Made by a program: the position numbers and the translations under genes. The notes beneath the pieces are model-generated. The model worked only from the letters and a program-made list of their open reading frames with translations. It was not told the origin of the DNA and ran no database searches. A stretch of DNA of 64,000 nucleotides from Thiodiazotropha sp040506705 (GTDB lineage Bacteria; Pseudomonadota; Gammaproteobacteria; Chromatiales; Chromatiaceae): the NCBI GenBank assembly GCA_040506705.1, contig JBEVWG010000071.1:11215-75214 (forward strand). Reading direction: 5' to 3'. Numbering within the stretch: position 1 is the stretch's first letter; every line of letters starts with the position of its first letter. Positions 37,559-45,827 of this stretch are shown piece by piece.

Positions 37559-39031
37559 GTGAAACATATCGCAAGTCTGCTTTTATTGTTATTTGTGCCT
37601 GCAATTGCCTTAGCAAGCAGCGGCAATGGTGATCATCTTGATTTAACGGGGCATTGGGTTGGATTTACCGCCATCGCTATCTTTGCAGTGGCTTATTTGC
37701 TGGTGATGGCTGAGGAGTTCACTCATCTGAGAAAATCTAAGCCAGTAATCCTCGCCGCTGGCCTGATATGGGGTCTGATCGCCTGGTATTATCAGACCCA
37801 CGATATGCCCCATGCAGCGGAAGAGATGGTGCGCCATAATCTGCTCGAATATGCCGAACTGATGCTGTTCCTGCTGGTGGCGATGACCTATATCAACGCC
37901 ATGGATGAGCGTAACGTATTCGAAAAACTTCGCTCATGGTTAGTCAGTAAGGGTTTTAGCTTCCGTCAACTCTTCTGGATCACCGGCGTACTCGCCTTCT
38001 TTATCTCTCCCGTAGCCGACAACCTCACCACTGCCCTGCTGATGTGTGCAGTGGTGCTCGCTGTAGGGGGCACTAACACCAAATTCATTCTACTTGCCTG
38101 TATCAATATAGTGGTGGCCGCCAATGCGGGAGGCGCCTTCAGCCCATTTGGTGATATCACCACACTCATGGTCTGGCAGAAAAACATCTCAACCGTTCAG
38201 GGTCCTGTTGATTTCTGGGCCTTTTTTGCACTATTTGTCCCCTCACTTGTCAACTGGCTGGTGCCTGCAGCAATCATGATGTTTGCTGTACCCAATGAGA
38301 ACCCTGATGCTGGGGGTGAAAGTGTTGAGATGAAGCGTGGTGCCAAGCGTATCATTGTCTTCTTTCTTGCCACCATTGTTACTGCAGTGAGTTTCCACAA
38401 CTTCCTGGGTATGCCTCCAGTTATTGGCATGTTAACCGGCTTGGCTTATCTGCAATTTTTCGGTTTTTACCTCAAGAAGACCTACCATCGTGACCACCCT
38501 CAATTGACCAATGGTGACGTTACCGAAATTGAACATGACGGTCAGATGGGCGACATTGTCTCCTTCGACGTGTTCAACAAGGTGGCCCGAGCCGAGTGGG
38601 ATACCCTACTCTTCTTCTACGGTGTCGTGCTATGTGTCGGAGGCCTGGGTTTTATCGGCTATCTGGCAATGGCCTCTGAAGTGATGTACAACCAGTGGGG
38701 TAGCGCCTTAGAGCTAACAGCGGCAATGAATGCAACCCCGGCAAATGTCATGGTTGGGGTTCTTTCCGCGATCGTCGATAACATTCCGGTAATGTTCGCG
38801 GTTCTGACCATGATGCCCGACATGTCCATGGGGCAGTGGCTGCTGGTTACCCTGACCGCCGGTGTCGGTGGCTCCATGCTCTCTATCGGTTCCGCTGCTG
38901 GTGTAGCATTGATGGGACAAGCACGAGGTAAATATACCTTTTTCGGCCACCTTAAGTGGGCACCAGTAATTGCACTGGGATATCTCGCCAGTATTGCAAC
39001 CCATATCTGGATCAATGCAGGTGCATTCTAG
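37559..39031 (+). CDS. nhaD: Na+/H+ antiporter NhaD, first copy
   Basis: A 490-residue inner-membrane transporter of the NhaD/ion transporter superfamily with about 12 transmembrane helices and a signal-like first helix (IASLLLLLFVPAIALASS). Typical segments are FISPVADNLTTALLMC (about residues 146-161), NAGGAFSPFGDITTLMVWQK (about 193-212) and SIGSAAGVALMGQARGKYTF near the C-terminus, which carry the conserved acidic and polar residues of ion transport. It exports Na+ or Li+ in exchange for H+. The GTG at 37559, six bases after GGTGA, fits best; a GTG three codons earlier is possible. A second copy follows. Confidence 0.92.
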   Translation: MKHIASLLLLLFVPAIALASSGNGDHLDLTGHWVGFTAIAIFAVAYLLVMAEEFTHLRKSKPVILAAGLIWGLIAWYYQTHDMPHAAEEMVRHNLLEYAELMLFLLVAMTYINAMDERNVFEKLRSWLVSKGFSFRQLFWITGVLAFFISPVADNLTTALLMCAVVLAVGGTNTKFILLACINIVVAANAGGAFSPFGDITTLMVWQKNISTVQGPVDFWAFFALFVPSLVNWLVPAAIMMFAVPNENPDAGGESVEMKRGAKRIIVFFLATIVTAVSFHNFLGMPPVIGMLTGLAYLQFFGFYLKKTYHRDHPQLTNGDVTEIEHDGQMGDIVSFDVFNKVARAEWDTLLFFYGVVLCVGGLGFIGYLAMASEVMYNQWGSALELTAAMNATPANVMVGVLSAIVDNIPVMFAVLTMMPDMSMGQWLLVTLTAGVGGSMLSIGSAAGVALMGQARGKYTFFGHLKWAPVIALGYLASIATHIWINAGAF

Positions 39032-39179
39032 AACTCGGGTAGTAGCTGCGTCGTGCTTTAACGGCGCAGCTGTTAACCTACCAAAACCTCATCGCCACAA
39101 CTGTTCAGAAATTCATCAAACAGGCCATGTAGAATGATATGCTTGGATAACTGACACAACACCGAAGTACGATGTAATC

Positions 39180-40625
39180 ATGAACCTCACTAAACGTCTG
39201 GCAATCCTCATTTTACTCTGCTTCGCTCCGGATATTCTGCTGGCTGAACACATGTCGGCCGGCGGTTACAGTATGAGTAATCATTGGGTTGGTCTGGTCG
39301 GCCTGTCAGTATTTATTCTCGCCCTGGTGGCAGTGAGTGTGGAAGAGTTCATAGAACTCAGAAAATCCAAGCCAATGCTGCTTGCCGCAGGTATCATTTG
39401 GGGACTTATAGGCTGGTATTCCCACCAAATCGTGGGAGGACACCACGCTGAACAGGCATTAAGACACAGCCTCTTGCAATATGCAGAACTGATGCTCTTT
39501 ATCCTGGTGGTGATGACCTATATCAACGCCCTGACTGAACGTCGGGTATTCCTCTCTCTGCGCACCTGGGTGGCTCACCAGCGCTACAGTTACCGTCGTA
39601 TGTTCTGGATTACAGGTTTAGCGGCCTTCTTTCTTTCACCATTTCTGGATAATCTCTCAACAGCCCTGCTAATGGGGGCGGTTGTGCTGAATCTGGAACG
39701 GGATAACCACCGCTTCGTTGCTTTAGCCTGCGTTAATGTCGTATTAGCCTGCAACGCTGGCGGCGCCTATAGCCCCTTCGGTGACATCACCACTCTGATG
39801 GTGTGGCAACAGAACATAGTCAGTACTACCGGTCGTGTTGATTTTTTCTCCTTTTTCAACCTGTTCCTGCCGGCATTGATCAGCTACCTGATACCGGCAG
39901 TGATGATGCATTTTGCACTACCCTCGGGCAAACTCAGCCTCCCCCAGGAGCAGGTCAGAATGAGTCGGGGTGCAAAACGAATCATGGGGCTGTTTCTGCT
40001 CACCATAGCCACCGCAGTGGTTTTCCAGGGCCAGCTGGGGCTGCCAGCAACAATTGGCATGATGACCGGACTATCCTATCTGCAATTCTTCGGTTACTAC
40101 CTGAAAAAAACCCATGAACCCAGTAACGAAAGGGTCATCACATCTGAAACAGCCGATTTTTCAGTGGTGGTTGAGAGCCGCCAGCCCTTCGACGTCTTTC
40201 TGAGAGTGGCCCGCTCCGAGTGGGATACCTTGCTGTTTCTTGGTGGTGTCATCCTTTGTGTCAGTGGTCTGGGTTATTTGGGTTATCTGACAATAGCTTC
40301 CGAGATCCTCTATATTCAGCTTGGCGCGACTGCCGCCAATGTTACTATCGGCATGGCCTCTGCAGTGCTGGAGAACATACCCACCATGTCGGTGGTATTG
40401 AATATGGCCCCGCAGATGTCCCTCGGCCAATGGCTGCTGATCACCCTCACCGCTGGAATTGGTGGTAGCCTGCTCTCTATCGGGTCCGCAGCGGGTGTAG
40501 CCCTGATGGGACAGTCCAATGGTAAATACACCTTCTTCTCTCACCTGCGCTGGACACCTGCGATCATGTTGGGCTTTTTCATCGGCATACAGACCCATCT
40601 GTGGCTCAACAACACACTTTTTTAA
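39180..40625 (+). CDS. nhaD: Na+/H+ antiporter NhaD, second copy
   Basis: A 481-residue paralogue of the preceding protein, sharing its plan and motifs (FLSPFLDNLSTALLMGA, NAGGAYSPFGDITTLMVWQQ, SIGSAAGVALMGQSNGKYTF). The two proteins align along their whole length, so the pair is a tandem duplication or came together from related sources. Differences are concentrated in the loop before the last four helices (about residues 300-345). The copies lie 148 bases apart, and a weak hairpin separates them, so they may be separately transcribed. Confidence 0.92.
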   Translation: MNLTKRLAILILLCFAPDILLAEHMSAGGYSMSNHWVGLVGLSVFILALVAVSVEEFIELRKSKPMLLAAGIIWGLIGWYSHQIVGGHHAEQALRHSLLQYAELMLFILVVMTYINALTERRVFLSLRTWVAHQRYSYRRMFWITGLAAFFLSPFLDNLSTALLMGAVVLNLERDNHRFVALACVNVVLACNAGGAYSPFGDITTLMVWQQNIVSTTGRVDFFSFFNLFLPALISYLIPAVMMHFALPSGKLSLPQEQVRMSRGAKRIMGLFLLTIATAVVFQGQLGLPATIGMMTGLSYLQFFGYYLKKTHEPSNERVITSETADFSVVVESRQPFDVFLRVARSEWDTLLFLGGVILCVSGLGYLGYLTIASEILYIQLGATAANVTIGMASAVLENIPTMSVVLNMAPQMSLGQWLLITLTAGIGGSLLSIGSAAGVALMGQSNGKYTFFSHLRWTPAIMLGFFIGIQTHLWLNNTLF

Positions 40626-40880
40626 CGTTTTTATACCTATCAGAGGGCGTCTGATATTGCATCGCAACATCAACGCTATCCATATTGAAATACCTGATTA
40701 ATTTCTGAAAAGGGTCAATCGTATAAGCTGCCCCTATACCCTAATACGCTGGAAATGGAGAAATGCCGTGTTATAGTTGGCAACCATTTTTTTCTCAAAA
40801 CCTGGTCCGGAGATAAAAAAACAGCTCCCATCGAGGGCGCCGGACATAACCATTACAATGATTAAATTAGGGAGAAGCAC

Positions 40881-41753
40881 ATGTCAAAAAAGCATCCAGT
40901 GGTGGCCGTAACTGGCTCATCAGGCGCCGGCACTACTACTGTCAAGCGAGCTTTCGAACACATTTTCTATCGTGATGGCATTAAACCCGCAGTTGTCGAA
41001 GGCGACAGTTTCCATCGCTTCACCCGGGTTGAAATGCGCGAAAAAATGTCTGAAGGACTCAGCCATTTCGGCCCCGATGCCAACCATTTCGATAAGATAG
41101 CGAGCCTCTTCAAGAACTATGGCGAGACAGGCAGTGGTGACAAGCGCTACTACCTGCACAGCCCTGAAGAAGCTGCTGAACACAACAGTCGCCTGGGCTG
41201 TGACCAGAAGCCAGGGGAATTCACCCCTTGGGAGAAGATTGAGGAAGGTACAGACCTGCTGTTCTATGAGGGTCTGCACGGCATGGTGGTCGATGGTGAT
41301 GTTGACGTCGCCAAAAATGTAGATCTGGGTGTTGGCGTAGTGCCAATTGTCAATCTGGAGTGGATCCAGAAAATTTTCCGCGACAATGCAGAGCGGGGCT
41401 ACAGTGAAGAAGCGATCGTCGACACCATCATGCGACGTATGCCCGACTACATCAACCATGTCACACCTCAGTTTTCACGGACTGACATTAACTTCCAGCG
41501 GGTACCAACAGTGGATACCTCAAACCCTTTCATAGCGCGTGACATTCCTACGCCCGATGAGAGCTTTGTGGTAATTCGTTTCAGCGACCCTAAGAAATTT
41601 GATATGGACTTCCCCTATCTGTTGTCGATGATCGATGGCTCATTCATGTCTCGACGTAACTCGATCGTCGTACCTGGCGGCAAGATGGGCTTCTCAATGG
41701 AGATCATTCTGCAACCCATCATCGAACGTATGATGGACGCACGCAACGTCTGA
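40881..41753 (+). CDS. prkB: Phosphoribulokinase
   Basis: A 290-residue class I (proteobacterial, octameric type) phosphoribulokinase. The P-loop is TGSSGAGTTTVKRAFEHIF (about residues 11-29), followed by EGDSFHRFTR and the catalytic YEGLHGMVVDGDVDVAKNVD region. The C-terminus ends with the family's MGFSMEIILQPIIERM. It makes ribulose 1,5-bisphosphate, the RuBisCO substrate, from ribulose 5-phosphate and ATP. The start has GGGAGAAG upstream. It sits 7 kb from cbbL and is separately transcribed, ending in a strong terminator. No copy of the RuBisCO promoter palindrome was seen upstream. Confidence 0.96.
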   Translation: MSKKHPVVAVTGSSGAGTTTVKRAFEHIFYRDGIKPAVVEGDSFHRFTRVEMREKMSEGLSHFGPDANHFDKIASLFKNYGETGSGDKRYYLHSPEEAAEHNSRLGCDQKPGEFTPWEKIEEGTDLLFYEGLHGMVVDGDVDVAKNVDLGVGVVPIVNLEWIQKIFRDNAERGYSEEAIVDTIMRRMPDYINHVTPQFSRTDINFQRVPTVDTSNPFIARDIPTPDESFVVIRFSDPKKFDMDFPYLLSMIDGSFMSRRNSIVVPGGKMGFSMEIILQPIIERMMDARNV

Positions 41754-41779
41754 TTCCTTCCTACGGTAAGGAATATGAA

Positions 41780-41810
41780 GCCGCCGCGCCTTCAGCGCGG
41801 CGGCTTTTTT
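41780..41810 (+). terminator. Terminator of phosphoribulokinase gene
   Basis: Perfect ten-pair G+C stem GCCGCCGCGC/GCGCGGCGGC with a CTTCA loop, followed by six T (41805-41810). A strong rho-independent terminator 27 bases after the prkB stop. Confidence 0.95.
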
Positions 41811-41943
41811 ATACCCGTGGAAACCATCAAGATAAATTTCAGACGGAATAGCGTGCTCACTCCTTTCCCACACACTTCATGAGGCATTTGATATTTTTCA
41901 ATGTCCACCCAGGCACTTTAACATACTCTTTTAGTCAACATTG

Positions 41944-42004
41944 AAGGAACCTCTGATTAATTCAGGACGAAGATGCGAGTTCACGAATTGATCAGAGGTT
42001 CCTT
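41944..42004. repeat. Palindromic repeat with AAGGAACCTCTGAT arms
   Basis: Arms AAGGAACCTCTGATTAATTC (41944-41963) and its complement at 41985-42004 differ at one position in 20 and flank a 21-base loop. It lies 30 bases ahead of the TehA-like start codon. A degenerate relative is at about 44965-45039 between the rhomboid and gloB genes, so it belongs to a dispersed repeat family. Confidence 0.8.
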
Positions 42005-42033
42005 AAACTGGCAATTGCGCGGATAATTTCAAT

Positions 42034-42993
42034 ATGAAAGAAGACTCTCGTCTGGCTTATTTCCCAATCTCATTTTTCGCTATGGTTATGGGATTGGCTG
42101 GCCTATGCATTGCCTGGGAAAAGGCCCAAGTAGGCTTTCAACTTCCATTCAGGATTGAAATGGCACTGATTCCATTCACAGTGGTTGTTTTTATAATTCT
42201 ACTTGTGATTTACAGCATGAAATTAATGCGCCATCCCGAGCAAGTGGTTAAAGAGTTGAACCATCCAGTCAAACTCAATTTTTTTCCAGCTGTCTCTATC
42301 AGCCTTATTCTTCTCTCGATTACACTACTGCAGACACAGCCGGCCATCTCCTATCTGCTTTGGTCAATCGGTAGCGCACTTCATCTTGGCTTTACCTTGT
42401 ATGTCATGAATATCTGGATTCATCATGACAAGTTTGAAATCCACCACATCAATCCTGCCTGGTTCATTCCAGTGGTTGGAAATGTGCTGGTACCCGTCGC
42501 AGGAACAACTCATGGACACTATGAAATTTCCTGGTTCTTTTTCAGTATAGGTATCGTTTTTTGGATGGTGCTTTTCACTATCATCATTTATCGCGTGCTA
42601 TTCCATAATCCACTACCAGATAAGTTGATGCCCACCTTCTTCATACTTATCGCGCCACCAGCAGTTGGCTTTATCTCTTATGTAAAATTGAATGGCGGTG
42701 TGGACAACTTTGCCCACGTCTTATACTACAGCGGTCTCTTTCTGACACTGCTATTGGCAAGTATGGCAATTCGTTTTAGCCGATTGCAATTTTTCCTCTC
42801 CTGGTGGGCCTACTCTTTTCCATTGGCTGCGATCACCATCGCATCTCTGCTGATGTATGAGACAACCAATGAGAGAGGCTTTGCAATCATTGGGTGGCTG
42901 TTGCTTTCAGTACTTACCCTGGTGGTTACTTTTCTCTTCTATCGAACACTTAAGGCGGTTGGTGAGAACAAAATCTGTATACCTGAAGATTAA
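42034..42993 (+). CDS. TehA/SLAC1-family anion channel or C4-dicarboxylate transporter
   Basis: A 319-residue integral membrane protein with about ten transmembrane helices. The N-terminal LAYFPISFFAMVMGLAGLCI and the phenylalanine-containing later helices, together with the segment WFIPVVGNVLVPVAGTTHGH, fit the voltage-dependent anion channel (TehA/SLAC1/malate transporter) superfamily. The substrate may be an inorganic or organic anion. It lies alone after a palindromic repeat; no ribosome binding site of note is seen. The long repeat array at 43024 follows. Confidence 0.85.
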   Translation: MKEDSRLAYFPISFFAMVMGLAGLCIAWEKAQVGFQLPFRIEMALIPFTVVVFIILLVIYSMKLMRHPEQVVKELNHPVKLNFFPAVSISLILLSITLLQTQPAISYLLWSIGSALHLGFTLYVMNIWIHHDKFEIHHINPAWFIPVVGNVLVPVAGTTHGHYEISWFFFSIGIVFWMVLFTIIIYRVLFHNPLPDKLMPTFFILIAPPAVGFISYVKLNGGVDNFAHVLYYSGLFLTLLLASMAIRFSRLQFFLSWWAYSFPLAAITIASLLMYETTNERGFAIIGWLLLSVLTLVVTFLFYRTLKAVGENKICIPED

Positions 42994-43023
42994 CTGGAAA
43001 GCACATTAACTCACTTCTATTTT

Positions 43024-43441
43024 GTAGGGTGGGGCCATGCCCTACCAGAGAAGCTGAAAATCAAATGAAGTTGTCGCTGTATTTGTAAATAAAGATCTAT
43101 GCTGATCATTCTTAAATAGTGAACGCATGACTCCTTTTGGTGGGGCATGGCCCCACCAGAGAAGCTGGAATTCGAAATGAAATTGTCGCTGTATTTATAA
43201 ATAATGATCTATGCTGATCATTCATAAACAGTAAACGTTTGACTCCTTTTGGTGGGGCATGGCCCCACCCTACCGTGGATATTCATGACCTCTGCTAGTT
43301 TTGTAGGGTGGGGCCATGCCCCACCAGAGAAGCTGGAATTCGAAATGAAGTTGTCGCTGTATTTTTAAATAAAGATCTATGCTGATCATTTATACATAGT
43401 GGACGTCTGACGGCTTTTGGTGGGGCATGGCCCCACCCTAC
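43024..43441. repeat. Array of five short palindromes and three 93-base direct repeats
   Basis: Five copies of a GGTGGGGC-ATG-GCCCCACC type palindrome lie at 43024-43046, 43139-43157, 43251-43269, 43303-43325 and 43419-43437. After the first, second and fourth comes a direct repeat of 92-93 bases starting AGAGAAGCTG (43047-43138, 43158-43250, 43326-43418), about 90% identical between copies. Between palindromes three and four there is a short unrelated spacer. GTAGGGTGGGGC flanks appear at the outer copies. The region fills the gap between the TehA-like and rhomboid genes and codes for no protein. Confidence 0.9.
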
Positions 43442-43483
43442 TTGATACTCATGACCTCTGCTGATCAGCCACACCTGTAGCAG

Positions 43484-44896
43484 TTAAACAATACTTTTAA
43501 GATACTCAGTACCGTCAACAGTCCGCCCCTGCTCATCAAGTAATTTCGCATATCTATAGGGTAGATTACTCGCAAAGAGACATGCAGCCCTTTTCTTATG
43601 CATCAGTGACATGATCCCATCGACTTCATCACACCATTTCCGATCGACAAACAGCTCTGCCAATCTATAGAGTATATTTTCAGTAAATCTCGGTCCAGGC
43701 TGGGCAAGCCTGACATAATCGATGTAGGTCGCTCGAATCAAATCAACTGATTTGCTGTCTCTGTCATCCAGACTGAAAATGGCACGGGCAGCCCGATGGA
43801 AGTCTTCGCTTTCAGGCAAGGCTCGACTGCACTGATAGTAGAGGGACAAAAATTCGCTGTTGCTAGTCGCTTCCCGATAGAGTCGACGAAGTAGACGTAA
43901 CGCCTCTTTGTGATTTTCAGACTGGCAAAGATCCTTAGCAGATGCCAATCTGGGTGTTACATCAGATGCCCCCTCAGCCTCATCAGATAACTCAATACCG
44001 AAAACCCATTGAGTATGTTTTAACAGTAGTGTTACTGTTGCTGTAATAAGAAAACAACCAATATGAGTCAAATATTGGATTTGACTCTCGGAATATAGGG
44101 CAAGCTGTATTAATTCAATGGCTATCCAGAACGGCAGTATCACAAATAGAGGCAGAGCCAACTGATTGGCATTAATACCGAAAAGTTCGAAGAGTGCTAT
44201 TTTTCTGCGTCCCAAAATAACAGTCGCCATGCCCAAGACCCCGGAAATAGCACCGCCAGCGCCCACCATATGAAGCAAGCCGGCTGGATTGATAGACAAT
44301 GCGAGAATAGCCGCAACCAATCCCGAAGTAAGATAAATCCCGAGAAATAGAACCCTACCCAGCAGTCTCTCAACCATCAGACCCAATAAACCCAAGACAA
44401 AAAGATTGCTTAACAGATGTATTATGCCTGCGTGCAGAAACATATGACCGAAGAGTGACACCCCATTCATCTTTCCAGCAACCAGACCATACTCAATATA
44501 AGTAACGTCACTAAAGCGTTTGATCAGCTGTGAATGCTTCTCTTTCCATTGCAAATGGTCTTGATTCTGAGCGCCATCAAAGTTGCCATTCCACAACCAG
44601 AATTGAAATGTTGTATCTGACTGAATTCTTACAAACTGTTCCCATTGTGTTGTGTCGTCCAGCTTCGACAGTGCCGCACTTGGAACTGTCATGTACTTTT
44701 CCAGGTAGGCCTCATACTGTCTCTTTTCATATTCGTGAAGTCCGGAACTCTGATAGTCGGACAATATCTCAGACAAAGCTGAGTTATCATCCAACTGCCA
44801 GATGATGAAAATAGAAAGCGTAGTCAGAATAAGCAGGATGGTTGCAAGAGGTAGATCCTTGCGACCAGATATTTTGGTTATCGTTGTAAAGGACAT
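43484..44896 (-). CDS. Rhomboid-like membrane protein, probably inactive protease
   Basis: A 470-residue protein with a first transmembrane helix (about 17-35), an extracytoplasmic stretch (about 40-145), a rhomboid domain (about 146-290) and a C-terminal cytoplasmic helical part (about 300-470). HMFLHAGIIHLLSNLFVLG and the TM6 histidine (His278 in LTHIGCFL) are typical of rhomboids. The serine of the catalytic GASG loop is glycine here: the loop reads MVGAGGAISGVLG, and the codon for Gly214 is GGC, one base from the serine codon AGC. Cleavage of substrates is therefore doubtful. The N- and C-terminal extensions are long for a bacterial rhomboid. Confidence 0.85.
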   Translation of the reverse strand: MSFTTITKISGRKDLPLATILLILTTLSIFIIWQLDDNSALSEILSDYQSSGLHEYEKRQYEAYLEKYMTVPSAALSKLDDTTQWEQFVRIQSDTTFQFWLWNGNFDGAQNQDHLQWKEKHSQLIKRFSDVTYIEYGLVAGKMNGVSLFGHMFLHAGIIHLLSNLFVLGLLGLMVERLLGRVLFLGIYLTSGLVAAILALSINPAGLLHMVGAGGAISGVLGMATVILGRRKIALFELFGINANQLALPLFVILPFWIAIELIQLALYSESQIQYLTHIGCFLITATVTLLLKHTQWVFGIELSDEAEGASDVTPRLASAKDLCQSENHKEALRLLRRLYREATSNSEFLSLYYQCSRALPESEDFHRAARAIFSLDDRDSKSVDLIRATYIDYVRLAQPGPRFTENILYRLAELFVDRKWCDEVDGIMSLMHKKRAACLFASNLPYRYAKLLDEQGRTVDGTEYLKSIV

Positions 44897-44964
44897 CTCA
44901 TCATCCCTGTGTTCACGGTTTGTTGATCCTTAATAAACCAATCGGCAAATTTCCCATCTTGGGC

Positions 44965-45039
44965 GACCTCTGAAAAAATCCAGGAAGGGTAGATTTTGGC
45001 GGTAAAAGCCTCTCCACAACCTGTTCAGAGATTCCTTAA
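44965..45039. repeat. Degenerate copy of the GGAACCTCTGA palindromic repeat
   Basis: GACCTCTGA at the left and TTCAGAGATTCCTTAA at the right resemble the arms of the better-preserved element at 41944-42004. The two arms no longer pair well. It sits between gloB and the rhomboid gene. Confidence 0.45.
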
Positions 45040-45041
45040 TT

Positions 45042-45821
45042 CTAATCGTATTTACTATCCTTCCATTGGCGTATCACTTTAAAAACCTCAGCTTGGGAGG
45101 TTAGTGATTTACCCGATATCTTTTCCGCAGTGGCGATCACACTCTTTATTGTTGTGCGCAAAAATGGATTTGTCTCCAATTCCACTTCCAGACTGGAAGG
45201 CAGGGTTGGCTCTCCGTCTTGGCGTTTTCGCTGCTCAGACTCAATACGTTCTATAATGGCCTGACGCTCAGGTTCCACCCAACGGGCGAAGCCTAAATTA
45301 TCCATAGTATATTCATGGGCACAATATATTTTTGTTTGCTCGGGCAGTTGTGCAATCCGTTGCAGAGAGCCCGCCAGTTGCTCCGCAGTACCATCGAAAA
45401 CGCGGCCACAACCTGCAGCAAACAGTGTATCACCACAAAACAGCCCACCTTCTCCGAAATAGGCAATATGTCCAGCTGTGTGGCCAGGCACTTCAAGCAC
45501 CTGAAAATCAGCCTCTAGACCGGGAATTACTGGCCGGTCACCCTCTCTCAAGGTTTCAGTAACCCCCTTGATCGATTCCCCAGCTGGCCCAAATACTTTC
45601 AGCTCGGGAAAGGCCTGTTTGAGTTCTGCCACGCCACCAACATGATCATAGTGGTGGTGTGTAATCAAAACAGCACTAAGCGTCATGCCATTCTCATGTA
45701 ACCAGTTCAATACTGGCGTCTCATCACCGGGATCTACTGCCACAGCCTGTGAGGCCCCTGGATTTCTGAGCATCCAGATATAGTTGTCATCAAAAGCAGA
45801 GAGTGGTGTGATCTGTAACAT
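45042..45821 (-). CDS. gloB: Hydroxyacylglutathione hydrolase (glyoxalase II)
   Basis: A 259-residue metallo-beta-lactamase-fold hydrolase. The metal-binding THHHYDHVGG motif (about residues 55-64), PGHTAGH (about 112-118) and the C-terminal helical glyoxalase II extension, with CAHEYTMDNLGFA (about 169-181), are present. It hydrolyses S-lactoylglutathione to D-lactate and glutathione, the second step of methylglyoxal removal. It starts six bases after the end of dxs, so the two are probably co-transcribed. Length is normal. Confidence 0.95.
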   Translation of the reverse strand: MLQITPLSAFDDNYIWMLRNPGASQAVAVDPGDETPVLNWLHENGMTLSAVLITHHHYDHVGGVAELKQAFPELKVFGPAGESIKGVTETLREGDRPVIPGLEADFQVLEVPGHTAGHIAYFGEGGLFCGDTLFAAGCGRVFDGTAEQLAGSLQRIAQLPEQTKIYCAHEYTMDNLGFARWVEPERQAIIERIESEQRKRQDGEPTLPSSLEVELETNPFLRTTIKSVIATAEKISGKSLTSQAEVFKVIRQWKDSKYD

Positions 45822-45827
45822 TACGCA

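Noticed and set aside
43024..43441. Possible CRISPR array
   Set aside because: The units between palindromes are copies of one another rather than different spacers, the palindromes vary in length, and no cas gene is near.
44239..44260. Ser218 of the rhomboid as a substitute nucleophile
   Set aside because: In active rhomboids with the longer GASGAISG form the nucleophile is the first serine; Ser218 aligns with the variable later position, so it is not a likely replacement.
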